64,000 bases of DNA from NCBI GenBank assembly GCA_002162875.1, contig MABA01000024.1, forward strand, positions 62,001 to 126,000. Direction: 5' to 3'. This document shows, piece after piece, positions 34,307-45,261 of the stretch. The notes beneath the pieces were generated by a model that saw only the letters and a list, made by a program, of their open reading frames with translations, did not search any database and was not told where the DNA came from. Each line of letters opens with the position of its first letter. Position 1 is the stretch's first letter. The translations under genes and the position numbers were made by a program. The stretch comes from Rhodobacterales bacterium 52_120_T64. GTDB taxonomy: Bacteria; Pseudomonadota; Alphaproteobacteria; Rhodobacterales; Rhodobacteraceae.

Positions 34307-36586
34307 GTGAAAAAATTCCACCATTTTGAAGCGAATGCGACAGTTCCGAACGTGGAGTATGCTGATACGTTGTGGCCAGAGGCTGCGTCGCCAACCGCGC
34401 TGCCAGAGGTCATTGACGTCGTCAAAACAACGGAATTCACGCGGGTTTTTTGTGCAGAGCATTGGGGATTGGTGGCCGATGGCAGTAAGCTTGCCCTGTC
34501 CAAATCGGAACAGGTGAATGGTTATCCCGGTGGGTATTTCGTTGACTTACCACCAATGGGGAATGTGAAACTTCAAGAGAGGCGGACACTAAGAGCGAGC
34601 CCGATTGCGACCGAAATTTTCGCTGACCTCAATGTTCTATTTGCAATTGAATGCAACCCTGATCCCCTAGATGTAGCGGATTGGCTGAAATTCAATTTGG
34701 CAAATGCAGGGGCGGATGCTGCGTTGCTGATCCGGCGACTTGCACCTGGTGATCGAGTGCGCGAAACTTCGGAATTCCGGAAGGCTTTGCAACGGATCGA
34801 GACGCTAAAGACTTTCGTATTGTTGGATTATGATATCCCGCTCGGCAAACCTGATCACCCCGCCGAAAGTGACCGGATGTTGGCGCCCGAAGCCCCGGGG
34901 AAAGCATTGCTGGAAAGGCCGAAAAACGACATATGGCGCGCGCCTTTGGGGCAGTTCGGGGTGTATGCGGCGGCGCGTTTCCGGTTCCTCAGCGAGGCAC
35001 GAGCGGTTTTGCATTGCTCCATCTCGGATATGGTTAAGTCGGAGGCTGATAGCCTGTTCGATTTGGCAAAAACGGGGCCTTCCTATGTGAAGGTCCGATC
35101 GCGATATGCGTATCCGTGGAAAATTCCAAATAAAGATATGCCGCGCATAGCGGATCACAGTTGTGTGCGGTTTGACAGCGATATGGGGGCCAGTATCTGG
35201 TGTGCTGATCCGAAGATGGCGGGCTTTTGGCGGCCCTTTCGCGCCAGTTCGAAACCACCCCAGCGACTCGATGTAGAACTCGAAATCTGGCGGTGTATGG
35301 CAATTCGGCACAAACATTTGAAACTTTCCGAACTTGTGCCTAAATCCAGTTTGGTTGTTGTTCCATCGTTGGTTACTGCATTGGAAAAGGCGCTAGGAAC
35401 GCGGGCGTTTTTGCCGCCGACGGTAGACACAAAAACTGACGCCCTGAAAAACGAGCGGGTATTGATTGTTACAACGATGAAAGACGAAGGCCCGTTTATC
35501 TTGGAATGGCTAGCCTATCATCGTTCCATCGGGGTGACGGACTTTCTGGTATATACGAACGATTGCAGCGACGGCACTGATCAGATGTTCGACCTGTTGC
35601 AGGCAAAGGGTCATGTTGAACATCGGCAAAACCCATACCGCGAAGTTGGATTACAACCTCAACACGCTGCGTATCATGACGCTTCCGAGAGCACGGTTGC
35701 TGCGGCCGCGGACTGGGTGATTTGTATGGATGTTGACGAGTACATCAACGTGCATGTCGGTGACGGAACCCTGCACGATTTGTTCGCGGCGGTGGGTGAT
35801 GCAAACATCATTTCACTGACATGGAGATTGTTCGGGAACGCTGGGATTGTCGATTTCAAAGACAAGTTCATAACCGAGCAATTCTTTCTGAGTGCGCCAA
35901 AATATATCCGAAAACCGCATCAGGCATGGGGTTTCAAGACCATGTTCCGCACGCTTGGTCATTACAAAAAGTACGGAGTGCATAGGCCGAAAGGTTTGCG
36001 GCCCGAGATGTTGGATCAGGTCAAATGGGTTAACGGATCGGGCCGTCAGGTACCTGCCAAAATGTTACGAACAGGATGGCGGAGTTCGGCGGGGAACTGG
36101 GGCTATGGATTGGCAACGCTGAATCACTATTCGCTGCGATCAGCTGAGAGCTATCTGGTTAAGCGGTTCCGTGGTCGCGTGAACCATGTCGACCGGGATC
36201 AAGGGTTAACGTACTGGTTTCGGATGAACAATAATGCGACTGAAGATCGCTCTATTTTGAATAAGATTCCGCTAGCGAAGTTGGAGTTCGATAAACTTAT
36301 GGCTGATCCCGAAATTCGCGCGATGCACGAACGTTGTGTGGGTGCGCATAAGGATCGAGTAAGTTCTTTGCTGGAAAGTCCCGATTATAAAGCGCTGTTT
36401 GACGAGGTAACGGGGAAGCGTCTGAATGTGTTGGCGCAGATGAACCATCACTTTGGGTCGCAAGTATTTGCGGATGGACCGGATTCTATTCCGGCGGATT
36501 TCCATACCAAAAACGCGACTTATAACGAAGCCCCGCCAGACGTGCCGGCGGACCCAAAGCCGCCGGCCAAACCGTTTTTCTCTTAG
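34307..36586 (+). CDS. Two-part protein with C-terminal glycosyltransferase domain
   Basis: A 759-residue protein with a GTG start. Residues from about 380 repeat the fold of its divergent neighbour: [33 protein letters not shown] and [10 protein letters not shown] (metal-binding, near 475). The first 370 residues are a separate region with no motif I recognise. They contain [18 protein letters not shown] (near 230) and repeated acidic/aromatic segments. A paralogous glycosyltransferase pair in which one copy has gained a long N-terminal domain suggests linked functions on one surface polymer. Confidence 0.8.
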   Translation: MKKFHHFEANATVPNVEYADTLWPEAASPTALPEVIDVVKTTEFTRVFCAEHWGLVADGSKLALSKSEQVNGYPGGYFVDLPPMGNVKLQERRTLRASPIATEIFADLNVLFAIECNPDPLDVADWLKFNLANAGADAALLIRRLAPGDRVRETSEFRKALQRIETLKTFVLLDYDIPLGKPDHPAESDRMLAPEAPGKALLERPKNDIWRAPLGQFGVYAAARFRFLSEARAVLHCSISDMVKSEADSLFDLAKTGPSYVKVRSRYAYPWKIPNKDMPRIADHSCVRFDSDMGASIWCADPKMAGFWRPFRASSKPPQRLDVELEIWRCMAIRHKHLKLSELVPKSSLVVVPSLVTALEKALGTRAFLPPTVDTKTDALKNERVLIVTTMKDEGPFILEWLAYHRSIGVTDFLVYTNDCSDGTDQMFDLLQAKGHVEHRQNPYREVGLQPQHAAYHDASESTVAAAADWVICMDVDEYINVHVGDGTLHDLFAAVGDANIISLTWRLFGNAGIVDFKDKFITEQFFLSAPKYIRKPHQAWGFKTMFRTLGHYKKYGVHRPKGLRPEMLDQVKWVNGSGRQVPAKMLRTGWRSSAGNWGYGLATLNHYSLRSAESYLVKRFRGRVNHVDRDQGLTYWFRMNNNATEDRSILNKIPLAKLEFDKLMADPEIRAMHERCVGAHKDRVSSLLESPDYKALFDEVTGKRLNVLAQMNHHFGSQVFADGPDSIPADFHTKNATYNEAPPDVPADPKPPAKPFFS

Positions 36587-38178
36587 TGCCGGAAATGTCG
36601 CATTCCGGTGAAGACCATTGCTAGGCCGGCTTCGTCTGCGGCAGCGATAACTTCTGCATCGCGCATCGAGCCACCCGGCTGGATGATTGCTGTCGCCCCT
36701 GCTTCTGCAGCTGTAATCAGGCCGTCGGCGAATGGGAAGAAGGCATCAGAAGCCACTACAGAACCGACGGTTGGTACTTCGGATAGTCCCAACACTTCGG
36801 CCATGTCCTGTGCTTTGCGCGCCGCGATACGCGTTGAATCCACTCGGCTCATTTGTCCTGCGCCAATCCCGACAGTTGCCCCGTCTTTGACGTAGACGAT
36901 GGCGTTGGATTTGACGTGCTTGGCGACGCGCCATGCGAACATAAGATCGGCGAGTTCAGCATCGGTAGGGGCGCGTTTGGTTACGACTTTCAGATCGTTC
37001 ATGGAGACGTATCCATTGTCGCGGTCCTGCACCAGATACCCGCCGGTAACTTTACGCCACGTACGTCCGCCTTCGCGCACATCCGGCAATCCGCCGGTTG
37101 TTAGCAGGCGCAGATTTTTCTTGGCTGCAAAGACTGCACGCGCCTCGTCCGTAACTTCGGGTGCGATGACGACTTCGGTAAAAATCTTGGAAATCTCGGT
37201 GGCAGTTGCCGCGTCGAGTGTCTGGTTCAGGGCGATGATCCCGCCGAAAGGCGAGACGTTATCGCAGTTAAATGCGTTCTGGTAGGCTTCGGTCATTGTT
37301 GCACCACGAGCTACGCCACAAGGGTTGGCGTGCTTGATAATGGCGCAAGCTGGGCCGTCGGCTGGGTCAAATTCGGCTACCAGTTCGATGGCGGCGTCTG
37401 TGTCGTTGATGTTATTGTACGACAGTTCCTTGCCTTGGTGTTGTGTTGCTGTGGCCACGCCGGGGCGGTCTGATCCGTCAACGTAGAATGCTGCTGACTG
37501 GTGCGGGTTTTCGCCATAGCGCAAAGTCTGCGAAAGTGTCCCAGCGATAGCGCGACGGCGAGGCGTCGGGCGGTTGATCGCGTCGGCCATCCATGTGGAA
37601 ACGGCAGCGTCGTAAGCCGCAGTGCGAGCATAGGCAATCTGCGCCAACTTCTTGCGGAACTTAGCACAAGTGGCGCCGCCTTCGTGGTTTTCCAGTTCCC
37701 ATACAACATCTTTGTAGTCTTCAACGTCTACAACAACTGTCACGAAACCGTGGTTCTTGGCGGCGGCGCGGATCATCGCTGGCCCGCCGATGTCGATGTT
37801 TTCAACGCAAGTGTCATAGTCTGCACCTGCGGCAACGGTTGCCTCAAACGGGTACAAATTTACAACCAGCAGGTCGATGGCACCAATACCGTGTTCGTTC
37901 ATTGCAGCGATGTGATCGTCGTTATCGCGAAGTGCTAGTAGGCCGCCATGCACCATTGGGTGCAGGGTTTTTACGCGACCGTCCATCATTTCGGGGAAAT
38001 TCGTGATTTCGGATACGTCCGTAACCGCAAACCCAGCCTCGCGGATGGCTTTGGCTGTTCCGCCGGTGGACAGCAGTTCTACACCTTTGGCGTTCAGAAC
38101 TTTGACCAGTTCGATAAGGCCCGTTTTGTCAGAAACGGAGAGAAGGGCGCGCCGGACAGGCACGAGGTTCGTTGTCAT
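36583..38178 (-). CDS. purH: Bifunctional AICAR transformylase / IMP cyclohydrolase
   Basis: A 531-residue enzyme of the last two steps of de novo purine synthesis. The N-terminal MGS-like cyclohydrolase domain reads [20 protein letters not shown] and [15 protein letters not shown]. The transformylase domain has [13 protein letters not shown] (catalytic Lys-His near 272) and ends with [16 protein letters not shown]. Length is standard. It is the third gene of the rsmB-like / heparinase / purH run, 27 bp after the heparinase stop. Its stop overlaps the end of the converging glycosyltransferase gene by 4 bp. Confidence 0.97.
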   Translation of the reverse strand: MTTNLVPVRRALLSVSDKTGLIELVKVLNAKGVELLSTGGTAKAIREAGFAVTDVSEITNFPEMMDGRVKTLHPMVHGGLLALRDNDDHIAAMNEHGIGAIDLLVVNLYPFEATVAAGADYDTCVENIDIGGPAMIRAAAKNHGFVTVVVDVEDYKDVVWELENHEGGATCAKFRKKLAQIAYARTAAYDAAVSTWMADAINRPTPRRRAIAGTLSQTLRYGENPHQSAAFYVDGSDRPGVATATQHQGKELSYNNINDTDAAIELVAEFDPADGPACAIIKHANPCGVARGATMTEAYQNAFNCDNVSPFGGIIALNQTLDAATATEISKIFTEVVIAPEVTDEARAVFAAKKNLRLLTTGGLPDVREGGRTWRKVTGGYLVQDRDNGYVSMNDLKVVTKRAPTDAELADLMFAWRVAKHVKSNAIVYVKDGATVGIGAGQMSRVDSTRIAARKAQDMAEVLGLSEVPTVGSVVASDAFFPFADGLITAAEAGATAIIQPGGSMRDAEVIAAADEAGLAMVFTGMRHFRH

Positions 38179-38204
38179 GGTGTGGTATCCTACTTTTTTG
38201 GGAG

Positions 38205-39932
38205 TTAAAGCTCTTTGTCTTTAACCCGCTTGAAAATCCAGGTGATGCGGTCCGAATAATCCAAAACGCGACTACTTACCACGATCTGTTTTGTCGCGCG
38301 TGGTTTATGTCGCCATTGATCCAGAAATACCGAGCTTTCCAGCGTCAGCAAACCGCCTTCGTGTCCGAAAACCCAGACTTCTTTGTTCGGCAATTGCAGG
38401 GCAACAGATTTGTTGTCGCCGGACAGCTTTGTTTTAACGTCAGGGTGCAGGTGGAAATGTGCAGCATAGCTTACGCCAAGGCTTGGCACGGCTGCGATCG
38501 CGTTTTTGAAAACCTTGCGGTCTTTCTCGGACGTTGCTGTCAGGCCGTCCTGTCCGCGAAATTCCCGCCCATCGGGGCTTAGATATATTCGGCGTTGATG
38601 GGTCAAGCCGTAATCGGTGGTGTATCCGTCGTGCGTTGCGACCAGCCAATTTCCTTGTTGGTCCGCTTTGCGGCTCCGGGTGACGTTTGCGGGGCTATCC
38701 AGAAGGCGCTCGCCGAAGGTTTTACTGACGACACCCGAAGGGGCGATACGCGAAGACGAGATATTCTCGATTGCGACGGTGTTGTGCGAAACGGTGGCAC
38801 GACATTTGCGTTCCCAGACGGCGCTGAATTTCTGACCCGCGCCGCAGTTGACGACGATAGGATGACGACCTGACGACATCTCGAATGCCAAAGTGCTGGC
38901 GTGGGCGTGATGCGAAACAGGCAGGGCAGGCGGTTCAGCACAGTCAACCAGCAATGAGATGCGAGCGGCGGTCAAGCGGTCGTACCCCATCGCCAATTCG
39001 CCGATGCGGCTTGTGCGGATACGGCTGTCGGACAGGACTTGGTCAAGCTGCCCTTCGCGCCCGCGCCCGCCACCGTGGAAACGTGTCAGATTGCCATCGC
39101 CCAAACGTAAACCGCGCAAGGTCGGTGCAATGCGCTCCAACGCTTCAACGAGATTTTCATCCGGTACTACGTTTGCGTCTTCAAGTGTGCGGTAAACCCA
39201 CGTCAACAGAGTGAAAATCTCCATTAACTCTTCGGGGTTGCGGGTGGGGATGCCACCGTTTTTACCGATGTGGCGGGCACACTCAGCGCCGATAGCTTTA
39301 TTCGCGGATTTCAGGGACTTTTCGCGACCCTTGAACGAGACACCCGCGAACACCAATCCTGCCAGTGCCTCTAGCCGTGGTTGCCCAGCGGGTTCTTGAC
39401 GCCATGTTTTACCCAAGTAGTTCAGCTGTCGTGCAAGCGACCGAAGCACATTAAGCGCATGGGGTTTTTCAAGATCAAGGAACAGGAATCGCGCATGCGC
39501 GCAAATGCGCAGGACGCGCCTGCCTGTCATGGCAGGGGTCCACCCATCGCCTTTGCCAGCGCCATATCGCGCAATCCAGTCCATGGTCCATGCTTGGGCT
39601 AGGTGTCTGGATTCGGCGTCACCTACGGCCGCGAGATCATCTAGCCACAAGAACCCATGCATTTCAGCAGTGAAATCGGGTGTCGGCGAAGTGATCGACC
39701 AGATCGACTTGGTTGAAGCTTCGATCAGGTCACCGGCGAAATAGAATTGCCCTTCAGTCAGTTGTTGGCCCACTTCGAATGCACCGATTGTTCGGGGCTC
39801 TGGGAAATGGTCGAATCGTGTCGGGATATTTTTGGCTTTTGCGCGTCGCGCACGCAAGCGGTTCCACAAAGCCGAATTTGCGCGGTCTAGGCGCGTTATG
39901 CTGGCGCGAATTTTCCAGAATGTGTCGGACAT
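38205..39932 (-). CDS. Heparinase II/III family protein
   Basis: A 575-residue protein with the alpha/alpha toroid (about 90-300) and the C-terminal beta-sandwich of heparinase II/III-like lyases. PLF-type catalytic surroundings are [20 protein letters not shown] (near 277) and [11 protein letters not shown] (near 357). No signal peptide is seen, so it may be cytoplasmic, in contrast to secreted polysaccharide lyases. The fixed position between an rsmB-like gene and purH in many Rhodobacterales suggests a housekeeping role rather than heparin degradation. Confidence 0.88.
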   Translation of the reverse strand: MSDTFWKIRASITRLDRANSALWNRLRARRAKAKNIPTRFDHFPEPRTIGAFEVGQQLTEGQFYFAGDLIEASTKSIWSITSPTPDFTAEMHGFLWLDDLAAVGDAESRHLAQAWTMDWIARYGAGKGDGWTPAMTGRRVLRICAHARFLFLDLEKPHALNVLRSLARQLNYLGKTWRQEPAGQPRLEALAGLVFAGVSFKGREKSLKSANKAIGAECARHIGKNGGIPTRNPEELMEIFTLLTWVYRTLEDANVVPDENLVEALERIAPTLRGLRLGDGNLTRFHGGGRGREGQLDQVLSDSRIRTSRIGELAMGYDRLTAARISLLVDCAEPPALPVSHHAHASTLAFEMSSGRHPIVVNCGAGQKFSAVWERKCRATVSHNTVAIENISSSRIAPSGVVSKTFGERLLDSPANVTRSRKADQQGNWLVATHDGYTTDYGLTHQRRIYLSPDGREFRGQDGLTATSEKDRKVFKNAIAAVPSLGVSYAAHFHLHPDVKTKLSGDNKSVALQLPNKEVWVFGHEGGLLTLESSVFLDQWRHKPRATKQIVVSSRVLDYSDRITWIFKRVKDKEL

Positions 39933-39987
39933 GATGGTTGGCTCTTATGGGTGGTTACTGGTGTTTACTATTTGTTTAGGTAATTTG

Positions 39988-41286
39988 TCACTCGGTCAAA
40001 TCACCTTTCTCTATGATGGTGGCATAAAATCCGTCCATTCCACCACGTTCAGACCAGAAATCAGGACGCAAGCGCAGGCCACCGTCGCTGCTCATCCATT
40101 CCGTCGGAAGATCGGGCAGGTTGGTGTTGGCTGGTAGCTGTTTGGCATTGTCGTGGTTTTGCAGGAATTTGGTGATCTGATCCTCGCCTTCGGAAGGCAA
40201 TAAAGAACAAGTGCAATAAACAATTATTCCTCCCGGTTTTAGCCAGTCAAAAGCGCGCGACAGCAGTTTTTGCTGTAGGCGCAGAATTGGCTTCAGGTCG
40301 CCGGATTTTCCGAAGGGCAGATCGGGGTGGCGGCGAATAGTTCCAGTGGCCGAACAAGGCGCGTCCAGCAAGATCATATCAACAGGTTTGTCAGGTGCCC
40401 AACGTACGATGTCCGAGGCGATAACCTTTGCGGTCAGTTTCGTGCGTTTCAGGTTTTCCGTTACCCGCACAAGGCGGTCTTTGGAAATATCAACGGCAGT
40501 AACTTCAGCGCCGCCAGCAGCCAGCTGCATCGTTTTACCGCCAGGTGCCGCGCAAAGGTCCAACACGCGCTTACCTTTGACATTGCCCAGCAATTGCACG
40601 GGCATCGCAGCAGCGGCATCTTGCACCCACCACAATCCGTCATCATATCCGGCCATTGTAGATACTTGCCCCGGCTTTTGTAGACGCAGGCTACCAGTTG
40701 GCAGGATTTCTGCATCCAGTTCCTTGGCCAGCTTTTCCGCATCTGCGGATTTACGCAGGGTTAGGTCAAGCGGGGCACCTTTGGCGTGTGCGGACTCGAT
40801 CCCTTGAAGGGCATCTTCGCCGTATGCACTCTCGATCGGTTTACCCATCCATGCAGGTAATTCTTGAGGGTCCATATCTGCCCAGATTTCCGGCCCATGT
40901 TCAGCCACGCGCCGTGCAACGGCGTTGGTCAGGCCTGACAGATGTTGCAACTTTCGGCTTTCACGCACCAGCCTTACGGCCGCGTCAACGGCGGCGTGAA
41001 CAGCAACACCTTCCACCAACATTTCGTTTGCGGACAGACGCAGGGCGTTGCGGACTTTCAGCGGTGGGGATTTGTTCAGGAACTGGTCCAGAACGATGTC
41101 CAGCGGCGCAAGGTTTCGCAATGTGGATAACGCTAAAGATTGTGCTCGTGCGCGTGCGCTTGGCGGCAAGTCCCTTAGCGGGCCGTCTTTGCTATCAATC
41201 AGTTCTGATATCATCGATCCGTCGTGCAGAACGCCATGCAAAAGTTGCGCGGCTGCGCTGCGGGCTGGCATGCCGGGGGCGCTCAT
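39988..41286 (-). CDS. RsmB-family RNA m5C methyltransferase
   Basis: A 432-residue protein. An NusB-like N-terminal domain (ARSAAAQLLHGVLHDG) is followed by the Rossmann methyltransferase. It has SAM motif VLDLCAAPGGKTMQLA (near 243), motif IV LLDAPCSATGTIRRHPD (near 312) and the catalytic Cys in YCTCSLLPSEGEDQ (near 365). Members methylate cytosine-5 in 16S rRNA (position 967 in E. coli) or other RNAs. The three-gene arrangement with heparinase and purH is conserved in related genomes, by recollection. Confidence 0.9.
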   Translation of the reverse strand: MSAPGMPARSAAAQLLHGVLHDGSMISELIDSKDGPLRDLPPSARARAQSLALSTLRNLAPLDIVLDQFLNKSPPLKVRNALRLSANEMLVEGVAVHAAVDAAVRLVRESRKLQHLSGLTNAVARRVAEHGPEIWADMDPQELPAWMGKPIESAYGEDALQGIESAHAKGAPLDLTLRKSADAEKLAKELDAEILPTGSLRLQKPGQVSTMAGYDDGLWWVQDAAAAMPVQLLGNVKGKRVLDLCAAPGGKTMQLAAGGAEVTAVDISKDRLVRVTENLKRTKLTAKVIASDIVRWAPDKPVDMILLDAPCSATGTIRRHPDLPFGKSGDLKPILRLQQKLLSRAFDWLKPGGIIVYCTCSLLPSEGEDQITKFLQNHDNAKQLPANTNLPDLPTEWMSSDGGLRLRPDFWSERGGMDGFYATIIEKGDLTE

Positions 41287-41356
41287 GAGCTGGCCATTTG
41301 ATTGTGCATTTCGGTTTCCCTTGCGGTCGGATGTCTGGATTGGTTAAACAGCGTAT

Positions 41357-41545
41357 ATGACAGACAAGCACACAGAGAAAGAGGCGCGTATCGCCCAAGC
41401 CGCGAAAAGAGCCTTAAAAGAGGCTTCGGAGCGCCATGCCGCAGCTAAATTTGGCGATTTGCAGAAAGAACTGGGCGGACGCGATGGTCCGGAACCAATT
41501 CGCTATGGAGATTGGGAAAAAAAGGGAATCGCTAGCGACTTCTAA
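41357..41545 (+). CDS. DUF1674 (SDHAF4-like) protein
   Basis: Sixty-two residues with the DUF1674 signature at the end (KELGGRDGPEPIRYGDWEKK, then GIASDF). Mitochondrial SDHAF4 helps flavinylated succinate dehydrogenase assemble, and the bacterial proteins are assumed to do the same. Charged N-terminal helix and normal length. Divergent from the rsmB-like gene with 70 bp between them. Confidence 0.9.
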   Translation: MTDKHTEKEARIAQAAKRALKEASERHAAAKFGDLQKELGGRDGPEPIRYGDWEKKGIASDF

Positions 41546-41601
41546 CGGTTTATTAGGAAATATCTGCAATTCTGTTCGAATCACTTAGGAGGATTTGGCA
41601 G

Positions 41602-42036
41602 ATGGATATTGCAAGCACGGCCCTTCCGGCAAAACACAACGGGATCGAGCGGCGCGGTTTGATGGATGCGTTGGACGCGTCGCAATCACTGATCTGGTTT
41701 AACGGTGCCGGGGTAGTTGTAGATGCGAACAAAAATGCATTGCGATTATTTGCTTATGGCGAAAGTGATATCCTGAAGCAGGATTATTTCGCGTTGTGTG
41801 GTGCTAAGTCAAAACAGATTTTGGCGGACAAACGCGAATGGGCGCGAATTACAGCTGGCGACATGTGCCACACAGAACGCAGTTATTCGGCCCAAGATGG
41901 CCGCGAGGTCTGGAGTTCGGTAAATTTCGCAGCCCTGAAAAATGACGATCGTAGCATACGGCGTGTTTTGGCGATGTTTACCGACATGGGCCGATTTGCA
42001 TGGAAGCCCAACGAGACGCGGTGGGCTGGATATTAG
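41602..42036 (+). CDS. PAS-domain protein, possibly truncated
   Basis: A 144-residue protein that is little more than one PAS domain: LDASQSLIWFNGAGVVVDAN, YGESDILKQDYFALC, SYSAQDGREVWSSVNFAALK. It starts after an AGGAGGA ribosome site. PAS domains of this form are normally followed by a signalling module such as a chemotaxis methyl-accepting domain, which is missing here. Downstream sequence is decayed. It may be a surviving N-terminal fragment of a sensory protein or a genuine stand-alone PAS protein. Confidence 0.6.
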   Translation: MDIASTALPAKHNGIERRGLMDALDASQSLIWFNGAGVVVDANKNALRLFAYGESDILKQDYFALCGAKSKQILADKREWARITAGDMCHTERSYSAQDGREVWSSVNFAALKNDDRSIRRVLAMFTDMGRFAWKPNETRWAGY

Positions 42037-43208
42037 GGGAAATCGAATGTTTGACCAACTGGCTGAAATAAATACGTTTACCGGTGGTGGCAGATATCGC
42101 AGTGCCAACGAAGATGCGCTAGTTTCAGCGGTATCGACAATACGACGGGAGCTATGCAGAACTTTAACGATGATTCCGAGGCGTTAATACATGTGCGCAG
42201 CATTGGAAACGCAGGTGCCATGCTGCTCAACTTCGTGGCCACTGATGACGACATTCTCAATGCAGGCCGGGCCTTCGTGCAAAAACTACCTTAAGTGATC
42301 GTAAGGGAACTGGCGTCGTAAACCGAAATTTGAAGGCACCTAAAAAGGCACGTTCCAAATCCCCCAATGGATTAACACTTGAGACGAAGCCAATGCCTAA
42401 GCTCGCAGTGCTACATGACCGAAGCCGCAGCGATAATAATTGCTGAGCGGCGGGCCCCTCTTATACCTAGCGGTCTTTTTGCTGCAGAAACTGGCCGCGC
42501 GCAACGACCTGTGGCGCGGTTTCATCCGGCTCCAATCGGTCCCAGTATAGAAGAACGCCATAGTGCTGCGCCATGATATCCTTCAGCTAACCTTGTATAG
42601 TTTTGTCCCCCGACAGGTCAGGGCCGGGCATCGTCTAAACTCGGCTAACGATCCGAATGGTGTTGGTCACAACCTCATCGTCGATCTGGCGACGTTGAAA
42701 GCTCACTCCTTTCTCCACCAGCGCGAGGCGCGCCATTTGGGAACAGATCGAACTTCGGTAATCATAAAGAGTCAACTCTGACATTGGCAGACTATAGAGT
42801 GCGTTAGATTTTAGGGGAATAACTTTCATCGGTTACCCTATCAGAACCCGAGTGCCAAAAATTGCATTCCGGATGGGACCACAAATCGCTGAGGTTCGTC
42901 TGATGGCGACGACGGCCCGCCTAGCGCAGGTCGCCAAGATTGCAAGAGAGCCAAATATCGATAGCGCCAATACAACGATTTGGCCGCAAGCGCGGCAACA
43001 TGCTCACTCGCATTCGATCAGTGATTGTTCTGTCACAGCTTTGCCTCCCATTTGAACCGACGAAAACGGTGCCAGTTGAATTGGTCGAGACCAACACCTA
43101 AATGCAAACCTCGCGAGTTACCATCGGTTCAAAGCCATGCAGCCAATTGCTTGGGAGAGCGCGAGGAACCCGGAAACGAAATAACAACATGAGTAAGGAG
43201 AGCAGGCC
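42037..43208. other. Decayed non-coding stretch
   Basis: Apart from a GST remnant (42467-42784, minus), only short unrelated frames are seen. One is a 47-codon ATG frame on the plus strand (42047-42187) just after the PAS gene, which may be leftover sensor sequence. The block reads as eroded genes and is continuous in style with the pseudogenes at 44.7-48.5 kb. Confidence 0.6.
42467..42784 (-). pseudogene. Glutathione S-transferase remnant
   Basis: From the ATG at 42784 the frame gives MSELTLYDYRSSICSQMARL, then ALVEKGVSFQRRQID, a GST N-terminal strand-helix-strand start, then runs into a stop at about 42635. Farther on, another frame (MAQHYGVLLYWDRLEPDETA ending QQKDR, stop at 42467) looks like a piece of the C-terminal domain. 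The middle, including the cis-proline motif, is missing. Confidence 0.5.
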
Positions 43209-43961
43209 ATGACAAAATTTGAACATCCAAAATTTCCAACACGCCATGGCTATATGTCTGAAAAAATTCAGCGAGATTACATAACGTCGGCAATCAAGAA
43301 AAAGTTGCTTCCGACCGAAGCGCATCGGGTCGCTCAAATTGTTTCACTTTCCGCCTCGAATGACGCCACCATCCCAATTCAGTTTTGGCAATTGTATTCG
43401 GTGCTTGGGCAGGACCCGATTGTCAGAATCGTCGAGAATTTTTATGAACGCGTCTTTGCGGACGAAGACTGGTTTACGTCAGTTTTCGCCAGGGTTGGAG
43501 GAATCGGTCACCACATCAACACACAAGCTGGAATGTGGATAGATGTGATGGGTGGCGGACCTTACTATCATGGTGCAGAGTTCAGGTTGAACTTCCACCA
43601 TACCCACAACGCCATGCAGTTAATGAATGACAAAGGAGCGGAACGATGGTCGCAATTGATGTTGGACGCACTCGACGATTCAGCATCACAGATGTCCGAT
43701 CCGCGCGTTCGGTTGAGTATCAATACATTTTTGGCCCACTTCATGACCAAATATTCACAAGATTTTGCATTCGAGAACCGTAGCTTTTTTGGACAAACTA
43801 ATCCGCCTTTCAAGCAAAAGATCAATTTCATGAGAATGACTGCGGATGCCATAGAGGCTTTGAGCGAAATTGAAATAAGTGACGCGCTAGCAGAACGCGG
43901 AGTAGACGTTACAAAATACCAAGGCAAAAAGGCTTTGGTGAGCAAGGCGCTCATGATGTGA
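43209..43961 (+). CDS. Truncated-haemoglobin domain protein with long extensions
   Basis: A 250-residue protein with a good AAGGAG ribosome site. Residues about 55-170 fit a truncated haemoglobin: FYERVFADEDWFTSVF, GGIGHHINTQAGMWIDVMGGGP and FHHTHNAMQLM with candidate haem-binding histidines. A 50-residue N-terminal extension and an 80-residue C-terminal extension (ISDALAERGVDVTKYQGKKA) are longer than the ordinary 120-150-residue family. It is intact among decayed genes. Role in O2/NO binding or as a haem sensor cannot be decided. Confidence 0.8.
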   Translation: MTKFEHPKFPTRHGYMSEKIQRDYITSAIKKKLLPTEAHRVAQIVSLSASNDATIPIQFWQLYSVLGQDPIVRIVENFYERVFADEDWFTSVFARVGGIGHHINTQAGMWIDVMGGGPYYHGAEFRLNFHHTHNAMQLMNDKGAERWSQLMLDALDDSASQMSDPRVRLSINTFLAHFMTKYSQDFAFENRSFFGQTNPPFKQKINFMRMTADAIEALSEIEISDALAERGVDVTKYQGKKALVSKALMM

Positions 43962-44100
43962 CCTTGTTCACCAATATCCGCTTTCGTGTGGCAGTAGCAC
44001 TGGAAATTATGCACGACCGATGTCGGCTTTTGGCGGGCCAGAATACTTTACGTAATATTTAGGGGCGGCTACAGTTGTTTAGCAACCAACCCCAACAACT

Positions 44101-44523
44101 CTACATCAAAGCCAATAAAACTAGTACACCGATGGCCAAATTTACCACTAGTGCCAAAACATGGGTGATCGAACGAATGCCGCCGTTATCGGAGCCAATC
44201 CGAACATAATAGAGCAACCAGTAAAGCATACGTAGCGCTACTGTCGCCAATATTAGCCAAGTCAGCCATTTGACGCTTGCGCCAGCAATTATACCAAGGA
44301 TCGAAAGCGCAAAAAACGCCGAGAAGTTTTCGACACCGTTCATATGAGTGCGCACAATTCGGAACACTAAATCGTCCTGGGAGCCCTCGACCGGCATGCC
44401 AGATGCCTGATTCATCACACCGTTTTTGTAAGCCCCAGCAATGAAGCTTTGCAATGTCAGTGTGAAGGCCAGAAAGGCCAGTGCCAATAGTGCGGTTTGA
44501 TAGGTTGCAACAAGTTCTGCCAT
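44101..44523 (-). CDS. MAPEG-family membrane protein
   Basis: About 140 residues from the ATG at 44523, which has GGGGGAA upstream (a longer frame exists). Four hydrophobic segments are visible (near 8-28, 60-78, 82-102 and 118-138). The MAPEG signature RTHMNGVENF is between the first and second. MAPEG proteins are glutathione-linked membrane enzymes in eukaryotes, and bacterial members are mostly uncharacterised. Isolated between pseudogenes. Confidence 0.85.
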   Translation of the reverse strand: MAELVATYQTALLALAFLAFTLTLQSFIAGAYKNGVMNQASGMPVEGSQDDLVFRIVRTHMNGVENFSAFFALSILGIIAGASVKWLTWLILATVALRMLYWLLYYVRIGSDNGGIRSITHVLALVVNLAIGVLVLLALM

Positions 44524-44750
44524 AACAATTCCCCCAGTTTGTGTTTGATGCGGTGCGCACAAGGTGCAAACGCACGCAATTAAGCCATCAAAACCTTAGT
44601 TCAACAGCATCAGTACGTCTAGTTTTGCGATTTGCGCATCGAATGACCATTGATACGGATAGTCCTCTAATTGTTGCCAGCACGAATTAGAAGAAATTCG
44701 GTCGGCTCCAGTTATGGTTTGAAAACGAACACTGTTTGCATTTCGTGTGC
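44524..44750. other. Gap with no gene
   Basis: AT-rich sequence upstream of the MAPEG gene, likely its promoter region. Nothing else recognised. Confidence 0.5.
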
Positions 44751-45230
44751 CTATTTCGCAATTGCTCCCAACACCTTTTGAGCGGTTTTAGTGGCCGAAT
44801 TGGGATTCTGGCCAGCAATCAACCACCGTATGTGCCATCAGCGGCAAAAATGCTTTGCTATACTTCATTCCTTTTTCTTTGAGTTTATATTCCAGGTTAT
44901 ATGGAACGAGCGAGGTGGTTCACGCCAGCGATGGTTTCGTCAAGATACGCAAAACCAGTGCCACTTTCGTACATTTGGACTGACGATATCCATATGCATA
45001 CCGGCTTCTTCAAATACACCGCAAAAATGGGTGAGTTCGGATAACCACAGTCCGGTTGGGTCGGCCTTCGGGTCATCAAACTTTGCATGACTTGTCACGA
45101 TAGTCAGCGCTTTTTGTATCCTTGGTAAATCCTCGAAATGATGTTTAGTGATTGAATGACTGAGCCGCTCTAACAGTGGAGCTATCCATGCCCGGTGATA
45201 ATATCTATTTTCCTCGAGAATATCGCGCAC
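44751..45230 (-). pseudogene. DJ-1/PfpI family protein, frameshifted
   Basis: The minus strand reads ALTIVTSHAKFDDPKADPTG, LWLSELTHFCGVFEEAGMHM and DIVSPN, which match DJ-1/PfpI-type glutamine-amidotransferase-like proteins. A gap then removes the middle with the nucleophile elbow. The C-terminus returns in other frames: KEKGMKYSKAFLPLMAHTVV, then AGQNPNSATKTAQKVLGAIA, ending at 44751. At least two frameshifts and one deletion. Confidence 0.75.
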
Positions 45231-45261
45231 GCGCGCCGCTTCGCTTTTTTATCCGACACAT

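Noticed and set aside
39832-41347. Several long plus-strand frames opposite rsmB
   Set aside because: Shadows of the rsmB-like and heparinase genes; compositionally odd proteins without motifs.
44791-45090. Plus-strand 99-codon frame
   Set aside because: Lies antisense to the DJ-1/PfpI remnant and has no family features.
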